Positions 35,750 to 45,255 of a stretch of 64,000 nt of DNA are shown here, in pieces. The notes beneath the pieces were generated by a model that worked only from the letters and a program-made list of their open reading frames with translations, did no database searches and was not told the DNA's origin. Where the stretch lies: contig NZ_JADEWY010000015.1 in assembly GCF_015207375.1 (NCBI RefSeq), forward strand, positions 1-64,000, given 5' to 3'. Numbering within the stretch: the first letter of the stretch is position 1; every line of letters starts with the position of its first letter. Source of the DNA: Coleofasciculus sp. LEGE 07092 (lineage in GTDB: Bacteria; Cyanobacteriota; Cyanobacteriia; Cyanobacteriales; Coleofasciculaceae). The translations under genes were made by a program, and so were the position numbers.

Positions 35750-37654
35750 TCAATCCTTCTCCCCTGCTGTATCAATCGGCAAGTTAGATGGGTGAGAGCT
35801 AACCATTTTGTGCCGCAGTTTTGTCCGCTCCAACCGATTCAGAACACGAGCAATCAGTTCGGATTCCACAATCGGTTTTTTCACATAGTCATCAGCACCC
35901 CTTGCAAATACCTCTTGCACGATTTGGGTATCGGCATGGGCTGACAAAAATAGAATGGGGAGGTTCTGCCAGTGGGAGTCATTGCGAACAACCTGACATA
36001 GCTCAAGCCCGTTATACGCTGGCATTTCTATATCTAAAATCAGCAAATCGGGAACCACTCCTTCTAGTACCTCCCAAAATCGCTGGGGATTGTCTAGGGT
36101 TGTTACCTCCAGTCCCCAAGGTTGTAGTAAGTGGTGCAAGGTAGCCAGCACCTGAGAATCGTCATCGACTACCATCACGTTGGCTTCGGTGAGTTGGGTT
36201 TGGTTAAGGGCTTCCGTGGCAGCTTTGAGGATATCTCCCGGTGGAATGGGTTTGTGTAAAAAGGTATGAGCGCCTAGACGAACGGCTTCTAATCGACTGC
36301 TCAACTGATTTTGTCCAGTAACGACTAGAACGGGAATTTCGGGTTTGCGATCGCACAATTCTGCTAAAAGCACTAGACCATTCTCGGTCGTATCGGGAAA
36401 GGTCAAGTCTAACAGGATAACATCAGGACACTGACGAGCGATCGCTTGTCTTGCGGCTTTCAGATCACTTGCCACATTGACTCGCAAACCCCAGGCTTTA
36501 GCCTCCACTTCAATCCGTTCAGTCAACACCTTATCATCATCAATAATGAGCAGTCGCGCCGAGGAAACCCCAGAAACTGGAGCAGCCGTTGTCGAAAAAG
36601 GCTGCCGCTCCAATATTTCTTCAAGCCACCCTACTAATTGCTTCAGTCGTCTGGCTCCTTCTTGAGCTGAAAACCTCTGGGATTGTAGCAACTGTTCGAT
36701 CTCCCGTGCCACCGTCGAGCCTTCTGGAAAGCCAAAGGAACCCAATGAGCCGATTAAGCGGTGAGCTTCCCCTCGCGCTTTTTGCTGCAATTCTTGATCC
36801 AGAGCATCGCTAGCAAGGGCAACACTGACGTTCTCAAATAATGCCAGCTTTTCCGGCAGACTATCTTTGAACTTGTTCCATATCTGAGCGATTGTTGCCA
36901 TGACTTTGACTTGGGCTGGACTTGCCTCACCACTGTGTTCTTGGGTTCCCCCGTTTTCCTGCTTCTGTTGTTCCTCCTCCGGAGGAGCCTTGAGCCGATA
37001 GCCCAATCCGTATACTGTCTCGATTAAACCGATACTCATCCCACCCGCTTTCAGCTTTTGCCGCAGTCCTTTAATTTGGGTGGTAACGGCTTCTTCTCCG
37101 GGGAATTCGTTTATAGACCAGATGTGATCGAGAATGGCACTCCGGCTGAAGATACGCCGGGGATGGCGCAGAAAAAGCTCTAGTAAGCTGTACTCTTTAG
37201 GAGTTAGATGCAACGGTTTTTCCCCATAGCTCACTTCGCAGCTATCTGGGTCAAACCGCAGTTTTTCCCAAGTCAGTATAGTGGATAGGGTTGAACTGCC
37301 TCGTCGTAGTAACGCCCGAATCCGAGCCATTAATTCTGACAAGTCGTAGGGCTTGACCAGATAATCATCAGCTCCTGCTTCCAACCCTGTGATCCGGTCG
37401 GTACTGCTGTCTTTGCCACTCAACAGCAAAATTGGTATTTGCAGCCCTTGCGATCGCAGTTGGCGACAAAGGCTAATACCATCTAGCTTGGGAAGCATGA
37501 TGTCTAGCAGGATTAGGTCATAGTGAAAGGTCTGGGCTAGCTCCAACCCTGTTTGACCATCCTCTGCCGTGTTGACGGTGTAGTGATAGGTCGTGAGAGC
37601 GTCTGCTAGAACCGAAGCGGATGCTTTGTCGTCATCGACGAGAAGAATTTTCAT
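35750..37654 (-). CDS. OmpR-type regulator with HPt and two extra receivers
   Basis: This protein has 634 residues with the order REC1 (1-120, LILLDIMLPKLDG), OmpR winged helix (about 130-220, LTPKEYSLLELFLRHPRRIFSR...GLGYRL) and HPt-like helical domain (about 250-345). The HPt candidate His is in EAHRLIGSLGSFG. REC2 (about 370-490, VILLDLTFPD) and REC3 (about 495-610, LLILDIEMPAYNG) follow. All three Asp acceptors are present. It could receive, relay and act on DNA in one chain. It has no cognate membrane kinase nearby. Confidence 0.9.
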   Translation of the reverse strand: MKILLVDDDKASASVLADALTTYHYTVNTAEDGQTGLELAQTFHYDLILLDIMLPKLDGISLCRQLRSQGLQIPILLLSGKDSSTDRITGLEAGADDYLVKPYDLSELMARIRALLRRGSSTLSTILTWEKLRFDPDSCEVSYGEKPLHLTPKEYSLLELFLRHPRRIFSRSAILDHIWSINEFPGEEAVTTQIKGLRQKLKAGGMSIGLIETVYGLGYRLKAPPEEEQQKQENGGTQEHSGEASPAQVKVMATIAQIWNKFKDSLPEKLALFENVSVALASDALDQELQQKARGEAHRLIGSLGSFGFPEGSTVAREIEQLLQSQRFSAQEGARRLKQLVGWLEEILERQPFSTTAAPVSGVSSARLLIIDDDKVLTERIEVEAKAWGLRVNVASDLKAARQAIARQCPDVILLDLTFPDTTENGLVLLAELCDRKPEIPVLVVTGQNQLSSRLEAVRLGAHTFLHKPIPPGDILKAATEALNQTQLTEANVMVVDDDSQVLATLHHLLQPWGLEVTTLDNPQRFWEVLEGVVPDLLILDIEMPAYNGLELCQVVRNDSHWQNLPILFLSAHADTQIVQEVFARGADDYVKKPIVESELIARVLNRLERTKLRHKMVSSHPSNLPIDTAGEKD

Positions 37655-37758
37655 AACCAGGGAAGGGGAAACGGGATTTTTCCTTTTCGATCTTTACGCT
37701 TTTTTCCTCAATCCTCTAAGGAAGAGTACACAATACTTCAGAAAATTTGCTCTCCCCC

Positions 37759-39078
37759 CTAACCCCCAAACCTCAACGCTTCCCCCCGCACATCAGTATG
37801 CAGTTGCCCCCGTTCAAAAACCACTTGACCCCCGACAATCGTATACAGGGGCCATCCCGTCAAATTCCACCCTTCAAAGGGACTCCAACCACATTTTGTT
37901 AAAAGTTCCTCCCGTCGAACAGGGTGGTAATTATCCAAATCTACCAGTACCAAATCCGCATCATAACCAGGAGCGATCGCACCCTTTTTAGGAATTTGAT
38001 ATGCCTTCGCCACAGCCGTAGACATCCAGTTTGAGACTTGGGCAACGCTACAGCGCCCCTGCACGGCTTGAGTCAGCATTAACGGTAGAGATGTTTCCAC
38101 TCCCGGCATTCCCGAAGGACTGTTGGGATAGGGTTGGGCTTTTTCCTCTAGAGTATGGGGGGCGTGATCCGTGGCGATAAAATCAATAACACCATCTAAA
38201 AGGGCTTGCCAGAGAACTTCATTATCATGGGGCGATCGCAAAGGGGGATTCATCTGTGCCAGAGTCCCAATTTTCTCATAGGCACTGGTATTAAGCAGCA
38301 GATGCTGGGGGGTTACTTCTGCCGTCACCCAACTCGGCTTATCTTGCCGAAGTAACTCCGCTTCTTCTGCGGTAGACAGATGAAGGATATGTAGGCGTCG
38401 CTGATATTTTTTAGACAGCTTCAGGGCTAATTGAGTCGCATTGAGTGCTGCTTGATTATCCTGAATTTGGGAGTGAATCGCCGGATCACTGATGCCCGCG
38501 AATTCTTGGCGTCGTGCCATAATCCGGGTTTGGTCTTCGGCGTGAACGGCAATTAAACGGCTTCCTTCGGCGAAAATAGGATCGAGCCGTTCCTCAATAT
38601 CGACCAGCAGCGGTCCGTGCATCGAACCCATAAAAATTTTAATGCCGCAGGTGGGTTGAGCATCTCGCAAGTCGGGCAAATTTTCAGCCGTTGCCCCGAT
38701 AAAAAAGCCATAATTCACTAAGCACTTATCGGCTGCTCGTCGGAGCTTGTCATCCAGTGCGGCTTGAGTGGTTGTGAGAGGGCGAGTATTCGGCATCTCT
38801 AGAAAAGACGTAACCCCACCCTTTGCACAAGCACAACTGGCAGTAAACAGGTCTTCCTTATATTCCAGTCCCGGTTCCCGAAAATGAACCTGCGGATCGA
38901 TAACCCCAGGCAACAAAGTTAACCCTGTTGCGTCTATCTCCTTATCCGTCTCAGCGGATAGTTCCGGGGCAACCTGGACAATCTCTCGACCGCGACACAG
39001 GACATCTCCGACTGAGAACTCACCCGTTGGTGAGAGAATGCGGGCATGGCGGATCAACAGGTATAAATCAGAGGACAT
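37759..39078 (-). CDS. pyrC: dihydroorotase family protein (PyrC-type)
   Basis: This class I amidohydrolase would cyclise carbamoyl-aspartate in pyrimidine synthesis. It has 439 residues. The metal motif reads DPQVHFREPG, with Gln in place of the first His of HxH, a variant also seen in other annotated dihydroorotases. The carboxylated-Lys region is GIKIFMGS. Other motifs are HILHLST, VTPQHLLL and the catalytic Asp in ATDHAPHT. A second family member is encoded at 39905-41188. Of the two, this one keeps more catalytic residues. Confidence 0.87.
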   Translation of the reverse strand: MSSDLYLLIRHARILSPTGEFSVGDVLCRGREIVQVAPELSAETDKEIDATGLTLLPGVIDPQVHFREPGLEYKEDLFTASCACAKGGVTSFLEMPNTRPLTTTQAALDDKLRRAADKCLVNYGFFIGATAENLPDLRDAQPTCGIKIFMGSMHGPLLVDIEERLDPIFAEGSRLIAVHAEDQTRIMARRQEFAGISDPAIHSQIQDNQAALNATQLALKLSKKYQRRLHILHLSTAEEAELLRQDKPSWVTAEVTPQHLLLNTSAYEKIGTLAQMNPPLRSPHDNEVLWQALLDGVIDFIATDHAPHTLEEKAQPYPNSPSGMPGVETSLPLMLTQAVQGRCSVAQVSNWMSTAVAKAYQIPKKGAIAPGYDADLVLVDLDNYHPVRREELLTKCGWSPFEGWNLTGWPLYTIVGGQVVFERGQLHTDVRGEALRFGG

Positions 39079-39239
39079 AAGAGAGTGTTACAATTCGACG
39101 AAGCTGGTGTACTCCTACTTTAAAGTTAATTTTGTACAGTTATATGTAGGGAACCCCATAGGTTCCACTTGATGGATAGCAAGACAACTTGCTTGTTGTG
39201 TTTAGTTCAATTCGTTAATCTTAAGGTGATTGAACGACT

Positions 39240-39842
39240 ATGACTCCTGTGCAGGATCAAGAGCCTGAGAAACAACTTCCTCAAAAGGTAGAAAATCCTT
39301 GGGTAGAAGGAATAAAGACGGTTATTTTGAGTGGCTTTCTTGCCTTTGGCATTCGCAGCTTTGTGGCGGAAGCCCGGTATATTCCGTCAGGCTCGATGGA
39401 GCCAACGCTCCAGATTAACGACCGCCTGATTATTGATAAGTTGAGTTACAACTTCCGCAAACCCGACCGGGGAGATATAGTCGTATTTTCCCCCACAGAC
39501 GAACTCAGGAAGCAAAATTTTAAGGATGCCTTTATCAAGCGGGTTATTGGTCTTCCTGGCGATACGGTGGAAGTGAAGGGGGGGCGAGTGTATGTCAACG
39601 ACCAAGCCCTGCGAGAGAATTACATTGAAGAGGAGCCTAACTATTATTTCGGACCGGTGAAGGTGCCTAGCGATCAGTACCTGGTTTTGGGAGATAACCG
39701 CAACAATAGCTACGACTCTCACTACTGGGGCTATGTCCCTCGCGATAAGATTATCGGTCGAGCAATTGTGCGGTTCTGGCCCATGAATCGGGTAGGGGAA
39801 ATCGATCCAGAACCCGCTTATGCAGATTCGCCGAGGGAGTAA
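39240..39842 (+). CDS. lepB: signal peptidase I
   Basis: It removes signal peptides from exported proteins at the plasma or thylakoid membrane. It has 200 residues. One N-terminal membrane helix (about 25-43) precedes the catalytic Ser52 in PSGSMEPTL. The general base Lys100 is in [11 protein letters not shown], and [14 protein letters not shown] is box E. It is of normal length for a cyanobacterial LepB. It lies between the two dihydroorotase-family genes on the opposite strand. Confidence 0.96.
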   Translation: MTPVQDQEPEKQLPQKVENPWVEGIKTVILSGFLAFGIRSFVAEARYIPSGSMEPTLQINDRLIIDKLSYNFRKPDRGDIVVFSPTDELRKQNFKDAFIKRVIGLPGDTVEVKGGRVYVNDQALRENYIEEEPNYYFGPVKVPSDQYLVLGDNRNNSYDSHYWGYVPRDKIIGRAIVRFWPMNRVGEIDPEPAYADSPRE

Positions 39843-39904
39843 GAGCATTGAACAACGGACAAAGGCAGAGATTCTTTGCCCTTTCTGTCTTACCCTTTTT
39901 CCCC

Positions 39905-41188
39905 TCAACCTTTTGCTGGACACCACGTTTGTACGACACGACCGACAATCTGTTGGTTGAGCCAAGGAGTGTTACTGGATAAGGACTTGAGGGTATTTTT
40001 GTCAGCAGTCCAGGTTTGTTCAGGGTTGAACAGAACGAGCTCAGTGGGTCGATTCGGCGCGATCGCAGCGGGTTCTTGTCCTAGACAAATTGTAGGAGTT
40101 GTGCTAATACTCTGCCAAAGTTCAAGGGCTGACCACTCTCCTGTTTCAACTAGACTATGCCAGAGTAGGGGGAGGGCAAGTTCTAAGCCAATTGCCCCCG
40201 GTGGCGCTTCCGTAAAGGCGACAGTTTTTTCTTCGTAGGTGTAGGGAGAGTGATCAATCGCGATCGCATCAAGAATTCCCGTTTTTGCAGCGTGTAGCAG
40301 TGCCCCTTGGTCATCGGGATTGCCGAGGGGTGGTTCTAAGCGTAAATTGGGATCGTAACGGCTCAAGTCGTCGGTATTTAGTAGCAAGTGCATCCAAGAG
40401 GTACTGGCAGTGATAGGCAATCCTCGTGCTTTGGCATCTTGGATGAGTTCGACACCGCGACGGGTGGAGATGCGCATCAGATGCACAGGGGTGCCAATCG
40501 CCGCAACAACTTCTAAGATAGCAGCGACGGCAGCAGATTCAGCGATCGCTGGATTTCCCGGTAAGCCGAAGCGGATGGAGTTCGCGCCTTCTCGCATCAC
40601 CCCATTCCCCTTTAACTTCGAGTCGCAAGGCACTAGGGCGATGGGTTTCCCTAACGGTTGCAGGTATTCTAACAACCGCCGTAGCAATAGCAGGTTCGAG
40701 AGAGGACGCCCATCTGCAAAACCCACCACTCCTGCGGCAGCTAACTCGGCAACCTCCGTCATTTGCTGCCCTTCGACTCCCATCGTGAATGCACCCCAGT
40801 AGTAGAGGTGAGGGAGAGGGGGAGAAATGTCTTGAGAATTGAATGGCTGCTGGCGCACTCGGGCTAACCCAGAGAGATTGTCTAACGGGGGCATTGTATC
40901 CGGTAAGATTGCCACGCGGGTAAAGCCACCTGCGGCGGCAGCAGCTAGAAGGGAGAACCATGTTTCCCGTTCTTCAAATCCCGGTTCTCCAGAATGGCTG
41001 TAGAGGTCTACCAATCCTGGTGCTAAAATTAGTCCCCGGCAGTCTCGCACTACAGTATCGGCAGACAAATCAGACAGGTGAGTGTCTATTGCCTTGATGA
41101 AACCGTCTGCAATCAGCACATCAGCCAATTGGTCAGTTCTAGAAACCGGATCGACAACCCGGACTTGTTGAAGCAGTTCGCTAGTCAT
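39905..41188 (-). CDS. dihydroorotase-like amidohydrolase, probably non-catalytic
   Basis: This protein of 427 residues has the amidohydrolase fold of dihydroorotase. The metal motif DxHxH is DLYSH (VDLYSHSGEPG), and the carboxy-Lys region is poorly conserved. Later motifs are HLMRIST, TSWMHLLL and AIDHSPYTYEE. With the first His lost, catalysis is doubtful; such DHO-like proteins can act as structural partners of aspartate carbamoyltransferase in other bacteria (family knowledge). The ATG at 41188 is chosen over an upstream TTG. Annotation pipelines may simply call it pyrC. Confidence 0.82.
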   Translation of the reverse strand: MTSELLQQVRVVDPVSRTDQLADVLIADGFIKAIDTHLSDLSADTVVRDCRGLILAPGLVDLYSHSGEPGFEERETWFSLLAAAAAGGFTRVAILPDTMPPLDNLSGLARVRQQPFNSQDISPPLPHLYYWGAFTMGVEGQQMTEVAELAAAGVVGFADGRPLSNLLLLRRLLEYLQPLGKPIALVPCDSKLKGNGVMREGANSIRFGLPGNPAIAESAAVAAILEVVAAIGTPVHLMRISTRRGVELIQDAKARGLPITASTSWMHLLLNTDDLSRYDPNLRLEPPLGNPDDQGALLHAAKTGILDAIAIDHSPYTYEEKTVAFTEAPPGAIGLELALPLLWHSLVETGEWSALELWQSISTTPTICLGQEPAAIAPNRPTELVLFNPEQTWTADKNTLKSLSSNTPWLNQQIVGRVVQTWCPAKG

Positions 41189-41511
41189 GGGGATTGAGAT
41201 GAACGGATTAGAGGTCAAACGTCAGTGGCAAAAACCATTAACAACTGCCAAATAACGACTTTCCCACTATAGGGTCTCCGATCGCAAGAGTTGCAGTTCT
41301 AGAGAAAAATAGAACAGGGAGTGGGGAGTGGGCTTTCGCCGTGAGCTTCAGTCGAACGGGAGTAGGGAGGAAAACTAAATGTACCTAACGAGGTTAGGAA
41401 ATGCTATATTTACTCCCCTAACAACAGCGTAGGGAATATGTCGTGCTACTGCCAAAACGCGATCGCCGTGCTAAGGTTTTGAATTAACATCCCAACGTGG
41501 GCAAACACGTC
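41189..41511. other. intergenic region with repeat module
   Basis: These 323 bases hold G-rich filler (GGGAGTGGGGAGTGGG near 41320) followed by one arm of the 29-base dispersed module. They presumably also hold the divergent promoters of the amidohydrolase and pentapeptide genes. Confidence 0.5.
41380..41408 (+). repeat. 29-base dispersed repeat module, copy 4
   Basis: TGTACCTAAC...GCTATA is preceded by GGAAAACTAAA and G-rich filler, the same arrangement as the copy at 25437-25475. It is upstream of the pentapeptide gene. Confidence 0.65.
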
Positions 41512-43365
41512 ATGAAGGCTCATGAGGTTCTAACGCGATACGCTGCTGGGAGACGTGATTTCAGTGGTGAAAATTTGAGAGGTCAATCGTTTAAAGGAAA
41601 AGACCTCTCTGGGGCAGATTTTAGTGAGGCGGATATCCGAGGGGCAAATTTTACTAAGGCTAAGTTGACGGGTGCGAACTTTAGCGGCGCTAAGGCGGGA
41701 CTACAAAAGCGTTGGGCAACAGTTTTGGTTATTAGTTCATGGATACTCGCAGGGATATCAGGATTGTTGTCAATAGCCATTAGTATTTTGGTAGGGTTGA
41801 TTTTTGATAGTGGCACTACCGAGGACATTATTGCGGGCTGGGTAAGTTTGATAATTCTGGCAATCTTTTTTGTTGTCATGCTCCGCAAAGGTTTAGTCGC
41901 TGGAGCTGTCGCTGGAGCTGTCGCTGGAGCTGTCGCTGTCACGCTCTTCAGCACTTACATTGGCTGGCGAGCCATCAAGGGAGATGAAAGAGAGGCTTGG
42001 ATTCGGGGAGTGGCAATTGCCTTTGCTGCTACGGGCGGGACAAGCTTTTACCATGCTGACTTAACCGATGCTAATTTTACATCTGCCAAACTCAAAAGTA
42101 CCGACTTGAGACAGGCTACTCTTATCCGTACTTGCTTTCATCAAGCTCAAAAACTCGATCGCGTTCGCCCTGGCATCACTTATATTAAAGATGCTCAGGT
42201 GCGACAACTATTAATTACTCGCCAGGGACAAGCTCAAACCTTTGACCGCAAAAACCTGCGCGGTGTCAACTTACAAGGGGCAAACTTAGCCAATACCAGT
42301 TTTATCGGTGCTGACTTAAGCGAAGCGAACTTACAAGATACTGACTTATCCAGAGCCAAACTTGTCCAAACCCAACTCGACTACACGGATTTAACTGGAA
42401 CCACATTAACAGGTGCTTGTATTGAAGATTGGGGTATCACTCCAGAAACCCAACTTAATGGAATACAGTGTGATTATGTCTTCATGCGCCTACCTAATAA
42501 CCTTGACCCCAATCCCCACCGCAAACCGGATGATTGGAATAAAAACTTTGAAGAGGGTGAATTTGCCGACTTCATCGCCCCCATGGTACAAACCCTTGAC
42601 CTTTATCAAAACCAAGTGGATGACCCGCGTTTAATTGCCATGGCATTCCAACAGCTTACCGAAACCCATCCTGAAACTGAACTGGATATTGTTTCGATTG
42701 AGAAGCGGGGGAAGCATCGCGATAAAGTGTTACTTCGCGCCGAAACTTCACCTCAGGCAAACCTATCTGAACTGCATAGCGACTATTTCACTACTTATAA
42801 TAATTTGCAAGCCTTGTCCCCCGCTGCCCTACAACAACTTCTAGCGGAGAAAGATGGACAAGTTAAGATGCTGACAGGTTTGGTAGCAACAGCTATTCAG
42901 CGTCCCAGTCTTTATGCCCATACTTATCACAGTGAAGGAGATACTATGTCTGAAAAGAGCGAAATCAAAGTATCGGCTGGCGGTAGCGTCGGTGCAGTTG
43001 GCGGCGGTGATGTCACTAACCCAGTGATGAACCTGGGTGAAATTAGCGGTACTGTTAGCAATTCTATTAATCAATTACCCGACTCTCCCGAACCGGATAA
43101 ACCTGGAATCAAAGAACTTCTGGCGCAACTGCAAGCGGCAATTAACGACCCAAATTTACCCGACGACGACAAAGCCGAAGCACTAGAACAGGTAAAAGTC
43201 CTCGCAGAAGCCGGACAAAACCCCAACAACGAAACTGCCAAAAAACAAGCAAAACGAGCAATGGGATTTTTGAAAGTGATTACTGAAAGCTTACCCAGTG
43301 CAGCACAATTGGTGCAAACTTGCAAGGATGTATTGCCTGCGATCAGGCTTTATTTTGGATTTTGA
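41512..43365 (+). CDS. pentapeptide-repeat membrane protein with helical tail
   Basis: This protein has 617 residues. A first pentapeptide block (about 18-62; GADFSEADIRGANFTKAKLTG) is followed by two or three membrane helices (about 66-150). The helices include an AVAGAVAGAVAV stretch encoded by three tandem 12-base repeats (41899-41934). A second pentapeptide block covers about 180-300, then comes a soluble middle region. A Gly-rich beta segment (SAGGSVGAVGGGDVTN) leads into a C-terminal helical domain (LLAQLQAAINDP...QAKRAMGFLKVITESLP) that I have seen in cyanobacterial multidomain proteins. The ATG at 41512 is preferred to a GTG at 41497. The function is unknown; a membrane-associated effector or scaffold is a guess. 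Confidence 0.8.
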   Translation: MKAHEVLTRYAAGRRDFSGENLRGQSFKGKDLSGADFSEADIRGANFTKAKLTGANFSGAKAGLQKRWATVLVISSWILAGISGLLSIAISILVGLIFDSGTTEDIIAGWVSLIILAIFFVVMLRKGLVAGAVAGAVAGAVAVTLFSTYIGWRAIKGDEREAWIRGVAIAFAATGGTSFYHADLTDANFTSAKLKSTDLRQATLIRTCFHQAQKLDRVRPGITYIKDAQVRQLLITRQGQAQTFDRKNLRGVNLQGANLANTSFIGADLSEANLQDTDLSRAKLVQTQLDYTDLTGTTLTGACIEDWGITPETQLNGIQCDYVFMRLPNNLDPNPHRKPDDWNKNFEEGEFADFIAPMVQTLDLYQNQVDDPRLIAMAFQQLTETHPETELDIVSIEKRGKHRDKVLLRAETSPQANLSELHSDYFTTYNNLQALSPAALQQLLAEKDGQVKMLTGLVATAIQRPSLYAHTYHSEGDTMSEKSEIKVSAGGSVGAVGGGDVTNPVMNLGEISGTVSNSINQLPDSPEPDKPGIKELLAQLQAAINDPNLPDDDKAEALEQVKVLAEAGQNPNNETAKKQAKRAMGFLKVITESLPSAAQLVQTCKDVLPAIRLYFGF

Positions 43366-44097
43366 CACTCCCCGACGTGAACCCACGGGGATTCTTGGTT
43401 CAGCCAGTCGATTTGCTCGTTGATGTCACCACCAACGAGTAGAGATCAGTCTGTTTCATACTGCTATTCAAAAGACTACAACCACTGTGACATCCTCTGT
43501 CGCTAATTTTTACAAATATAGGGACAGCTTCCCAATTATAAAAACTAGATTGAATGCCGTAGGACTTCAATTATAAAAAATTGGCAATTAATACAAAAAA
43601 CTTGTGGCAGGTAAAAATACTCCAGAATAAGTAGGTAAACGGGAAGAACCCAAAGTATCTGCCAAGGGTAAAGATGCCTGAAACCCTTACCAACTATAAA
43701 TGACTGTTAACAAATGACAAGTCTCATCTGTTAAGTTTAATTGTGCTGATCTACTTAATTTTAATTGAATTTAGTAAAAATTAGATGGTAAGATGGAATG
43801 CCGAGTGCCAGACCAGAAAAATGAAAGCATTTTTGCTTAGGGAGATTCGGTTGGTAGAATAAGTTCTAACTAAACAGTGACTCTCTAAAATCGTCTCGGA
43901 TAACCTTGTCATCAGAAATGCCGATCAAAAACAAAGAGGACAGTTTGACATTTATCGTGTAACTTAGATAAGGCATTGTTTTTAAATTTTATTGATTTTT
44001 TTGTGAGGGTTTTGGCAAAAATTTGGAGATATTCAATCCCAATTCAATGGGTAGGCATCGGCAACGTGATAAGAATGATCGATTTATAGAACGCAGC
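43366..44097. other. long intergenic region
   Basis: These 732 bases have two hairpins at the left end (annotated separately) and then AT-rich DNA with no recognisable gene, tRNA or riboswitch. The promoter of the FecR-cyclase operon is presumed near the right end. The segment around 43640-43690 has short inverted words (GGGTAAAGATGCCTGAAACCC) but no known RNA motif I can name. Confidence 0.5.
43370..43439. mobile_element. paired hairpins resembling an IS200/IS605 end
   Basis: CCCCG...CGGGG (43370-43374 with 43386-43390) and CTCGTTG...CAACGAG (43416-43422 with 43433-43439) form two adjacent stem-loops around GGATTCTTGGTTCA. This arrangement is reminiscent of subterminal hairpins of IS200/IS605 elements in cyanobacteria. 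No tnpA or tnpB lies nearby, so it would be an isolated end or a non-autonomous derivative. Confidence 0.35.
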
Positions 44098-45249
44098 ATG
44101 GCAAAACAGAATTATTTAAAGAGTTTTTTAAAATTAAGTCAAATCTCTCTACGGCTATTATCTCTAATGATTTTAGCGGCTCCAGGGCTAATGCATCCAG
44201 CAGTTGCTAGTTCTAGTTTGCCATCACTAATCCTGAATCGAGAAACCACCGCTGGCAATTCCCTAAAACCTCTCTCTGTTGTTCCTCATCCTGCACCGAA
44301 CTCGGCACCCCTGGAGTTAATTGCTCCCTCTGAAGTGATTGAAACCTCAGTATTTTCATTGACCTCGGATACACTCAAGCAGGCTCAAGCCTATCAAGGT
44401 GGATTAGTAGTCAAGCAAGTTCGGGGTAAGGTGACACTAAGACAGGAAGTTGTGCAAGTGGGGTCTCGCTTGACAGCAGGGGTAGAAATTAACACTGGTA
44501 ACGATTCTAGCGTAAGTTTAGAAATCGATGACCATGGGGGTTTGGTTGAAGTTTCCGAGAACACGAACCTGCAAATTAAAAATCTCGCAGGTTCAGATAG
44601 CAGCGAGGCTACGGTCTTTTTTATTTCTAAAGGACAGGCAAGATTTTCAATTCCCTCTCTGCAAGGGACTGCTAGCGATCGCTCTGAAGAGACAACTTCT
44701 TCAAGGGGAGGTAGTGAAAAACGTCTCCTAGCTCAGTCGAGTGGGGTAAAGACGCTGGCGGATAGGGGTGAAGCGTTGTTGCTGGCACAACGCAAGTCGA
44801 GTCGAAATTATCCGGTAAGAGTTGAGACGCCGGCAGGGATTGCAGGCGTGCGTGGAACGTCTTTTGGCGTCAGTGTTGGACCGGATGGAAAGACAGGTAT
44901 TTCTGTCATTAAAGGAAGTGTTGGTGCGATCGCTCAAGATCAGGAAGTAATTTTCACAGATGGTCAATATGTCGTACTCAGTCCCGGAACATCACCAACA
45001 CAACCGGGAGTGACTCCTGAACTTGCTAAACTCCGCATCCGCAGCGTAGTCAGAACGAGTCCGTATACAGCTCTTGTGACTGGTCAAGTTGACCCGATGG
45101 ATATAGTCTTTATCAATGGAAAGGCTATTGAGACAGACTCCCAGGGAAAATTTAAAGTGGCTGTCGCTTTACCCCCGAGTCACCGTCTCAGTTTTGTGGT
45201 GCGCGGACCAACGGTAAGAATGCGATTTTATGAAGTTGTGGCGTTTTAA
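44098..45249 (+). CDS. secreted FecR-domain protein
   Basis: This protein of 383 residues has an N-terminal signal peptide (LSLMILAAPGLMHPAVASSS). A FecR domain covers about 100-300 (VKQVRGKVTLRQEVVQVGSR; VETPAGIAGVRGTSFGVSVG; VIKGSVGAIAQ; GQYVVLSPG), followed by a beta-sandwich tail. FecR-like proteins in cyanobacteria commonly precede CHASE2-cyclase genes and probably act in the periplasm as the sensor part. The cyclase gene starts 6 bases after its stop codon. The start at 44098 is chosen for the signal peptide; an in-frame ATG at 44047 would add a charged leader. Confidence 0.82.
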   Translation: MAKQNYLKSFLKLSQISLRLLSLMILAAPGLMHPAVASSSLPSLILNRETTAGNSLKPLSVVPHPAPNSAPLELIAPSEVIETSVFSLTSDTLKQAQAYQGGLVVKQVRGKVTLRQEVVQVGSRLTAGVEINTGNDSSVSLEIDDHGGLVEVSENTNLQIKNLAGSDSSEATVFFISKGQARFSIPSLQGTASDRSEETTSSRGGSEKRLLAQSSGVKTLADRGEALLLAQRKSSRNYPVRVETPAGIAGVRGTSFGVSVGPDGKTGISVIKGSVGAIAQDQEVIFTDGQYVVLSPGTSPTQPGVTPELAKLRIRSVVRTSPYTALVTGQVDPMDIVFINGKAIETDSQGKFKVAVALPPSHRLSFVVRGPTVRMRFYEVVAF

Positions 45250-45255
45250 ACTAGC

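Noticed and set aside
43366-44097. Riboswitch (c-di-GMP or glutamine type) in the leader of the FecR-cyclase operon
   Set aside because: Short words resemble fragments of known motifs, but the conserved cores and pairing are absent.
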